Positions 63,923 through 64,000 of a stretch of DNA of 64,000 nt are shown piece by piece; positions within the stretch are counted from its first letter, which is position 1; each line of letters opens with the position of its first letter. Below the pieces are notes generated by a model. That model had not been told where the DNA came from. It saw only the letters and a program-made list of their open reading frames with translations, and did not search any database. The position numbers were made by a program, and so were the translations under genes. Location of the stretch: positions 21,773,696-21,837,695 of the forward strand of contig OZ022580.1 in the NCBI GenBank assembly GCA_963669155.1. Reading direction: 5' to 3'. Origin of the DNA: Arbacia lixula. Lineage: Eukaryota > Echinodermata > Echinoidea > Arbacioida > Arbaciidae.

Positions 63923-64000
63923 TAGGAGTAGTAGTAGTAGTGGCAGTAGTAGCAGTGGTAGTAGTAGCAGTAGTAGAAGTAGTAGTAGTAGAAGTAGTAG
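62985..64000. repeat. (AGT)n array with higher-order structure, runs off the window
   Basis: More than 1 kb of AGT triplets with scattered AGC. A complex block AGTTGCAGCAGCAGCAGCAG followed by CAACAGCAGCATCAGCAG and TACTACTACTAG occurs at about 62992, 63140 and 63554. TATAGGAG interrupts at 63483 and 63920. Poly-Ser, poly-Val and poly-Leu ORFs here are artefacts. Confidence 0.97.

Noticed and set aside
62970..63925. Poly-Ser, poly-Val and poly-Leu ORFs up to 316 residues
   Set aside because: Trinucleotide repeat artefact; no unique sequence and no splice context.

Overview
The window is metazoan nuclear DNA. Genes are split into phase-consistent exons with GT-AG introns, and the introns are AT-rich and full of microsatellites, minisatellites and small transposons. 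The two host genes and the kinds of repeat (TTAA, TA and TTA-flanked MITEs, a CR1/L2-like LINE, an LTR element with a TatD gene, frequent TACATGTA) suggest a marine invertebrate, perhaps a non-vertebrate deuterostome. The species cannot be fixed from the sequence alone.

Left half, + strand (about 163-28578): the 3' part of an FCHO-type muniscin gene (FCHO1/FCHO2 family, an early factor in clathrin-mediated endocytosis). Eleven exons join without a phase break into 462 residues: a disordered linker containing a clathrin-box-like LLDLD, then a complete C-terminal mu-homology domain ending at the stop at 28576-28578. The F-BAR half lies upstream of the window. The introns hold a 304-bp tandem duplication, 44-bp, 10-bp and 65-bp tandem repeats, several MITEs and two copies of a Helitron/Helentron-like repeat family.

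Middle (28579-37190): about 8.6 kb of tail-to-tail space between the two genes. It probably includes a long FCHO 3'UTR and holds a GA microsatellite and a 36-bp minisatellite. No convincing coding exon was seen.

Right half, - strand (37191-60646): a complete arsenite methyltransferase gene (AS3MT family) of eight coding exons, 359 residues, with the SAM-binding motif and the four arsenic-handling cysteines. Its first coding exon is present twice (60474-60646 and 58503-58675). Each copy has its own upstream region containing a conserved long hairpin, which suggests alternative promoters and N-termini. The introns carry opposite-strand copies of the Helitron-like family, one split by a 5'-truncated LINE, plus Harbinger-, mariner- and piggyBac-like MITEs.

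Intron 1 of AS3MT contains the most unusual object: a very young LTR element (50531-58303, LTRs of 227 bp identical by eye, 4-bp target duplication). It encodes a Gag with zinc knuckle, a retropepsin in the -1 frame, and, in the position normally held by env, an 837-849 residue protein with a C2H2-like finger and an apparently intact TatD metallo-hydrolase domain preceded by a strong 3' splice site. It has no reverse transcriptase, RNase H or integrase. The right edge of the window is a piggyBac-like MITE and a trinucleotide array of more than 1 kb that runs off the end.
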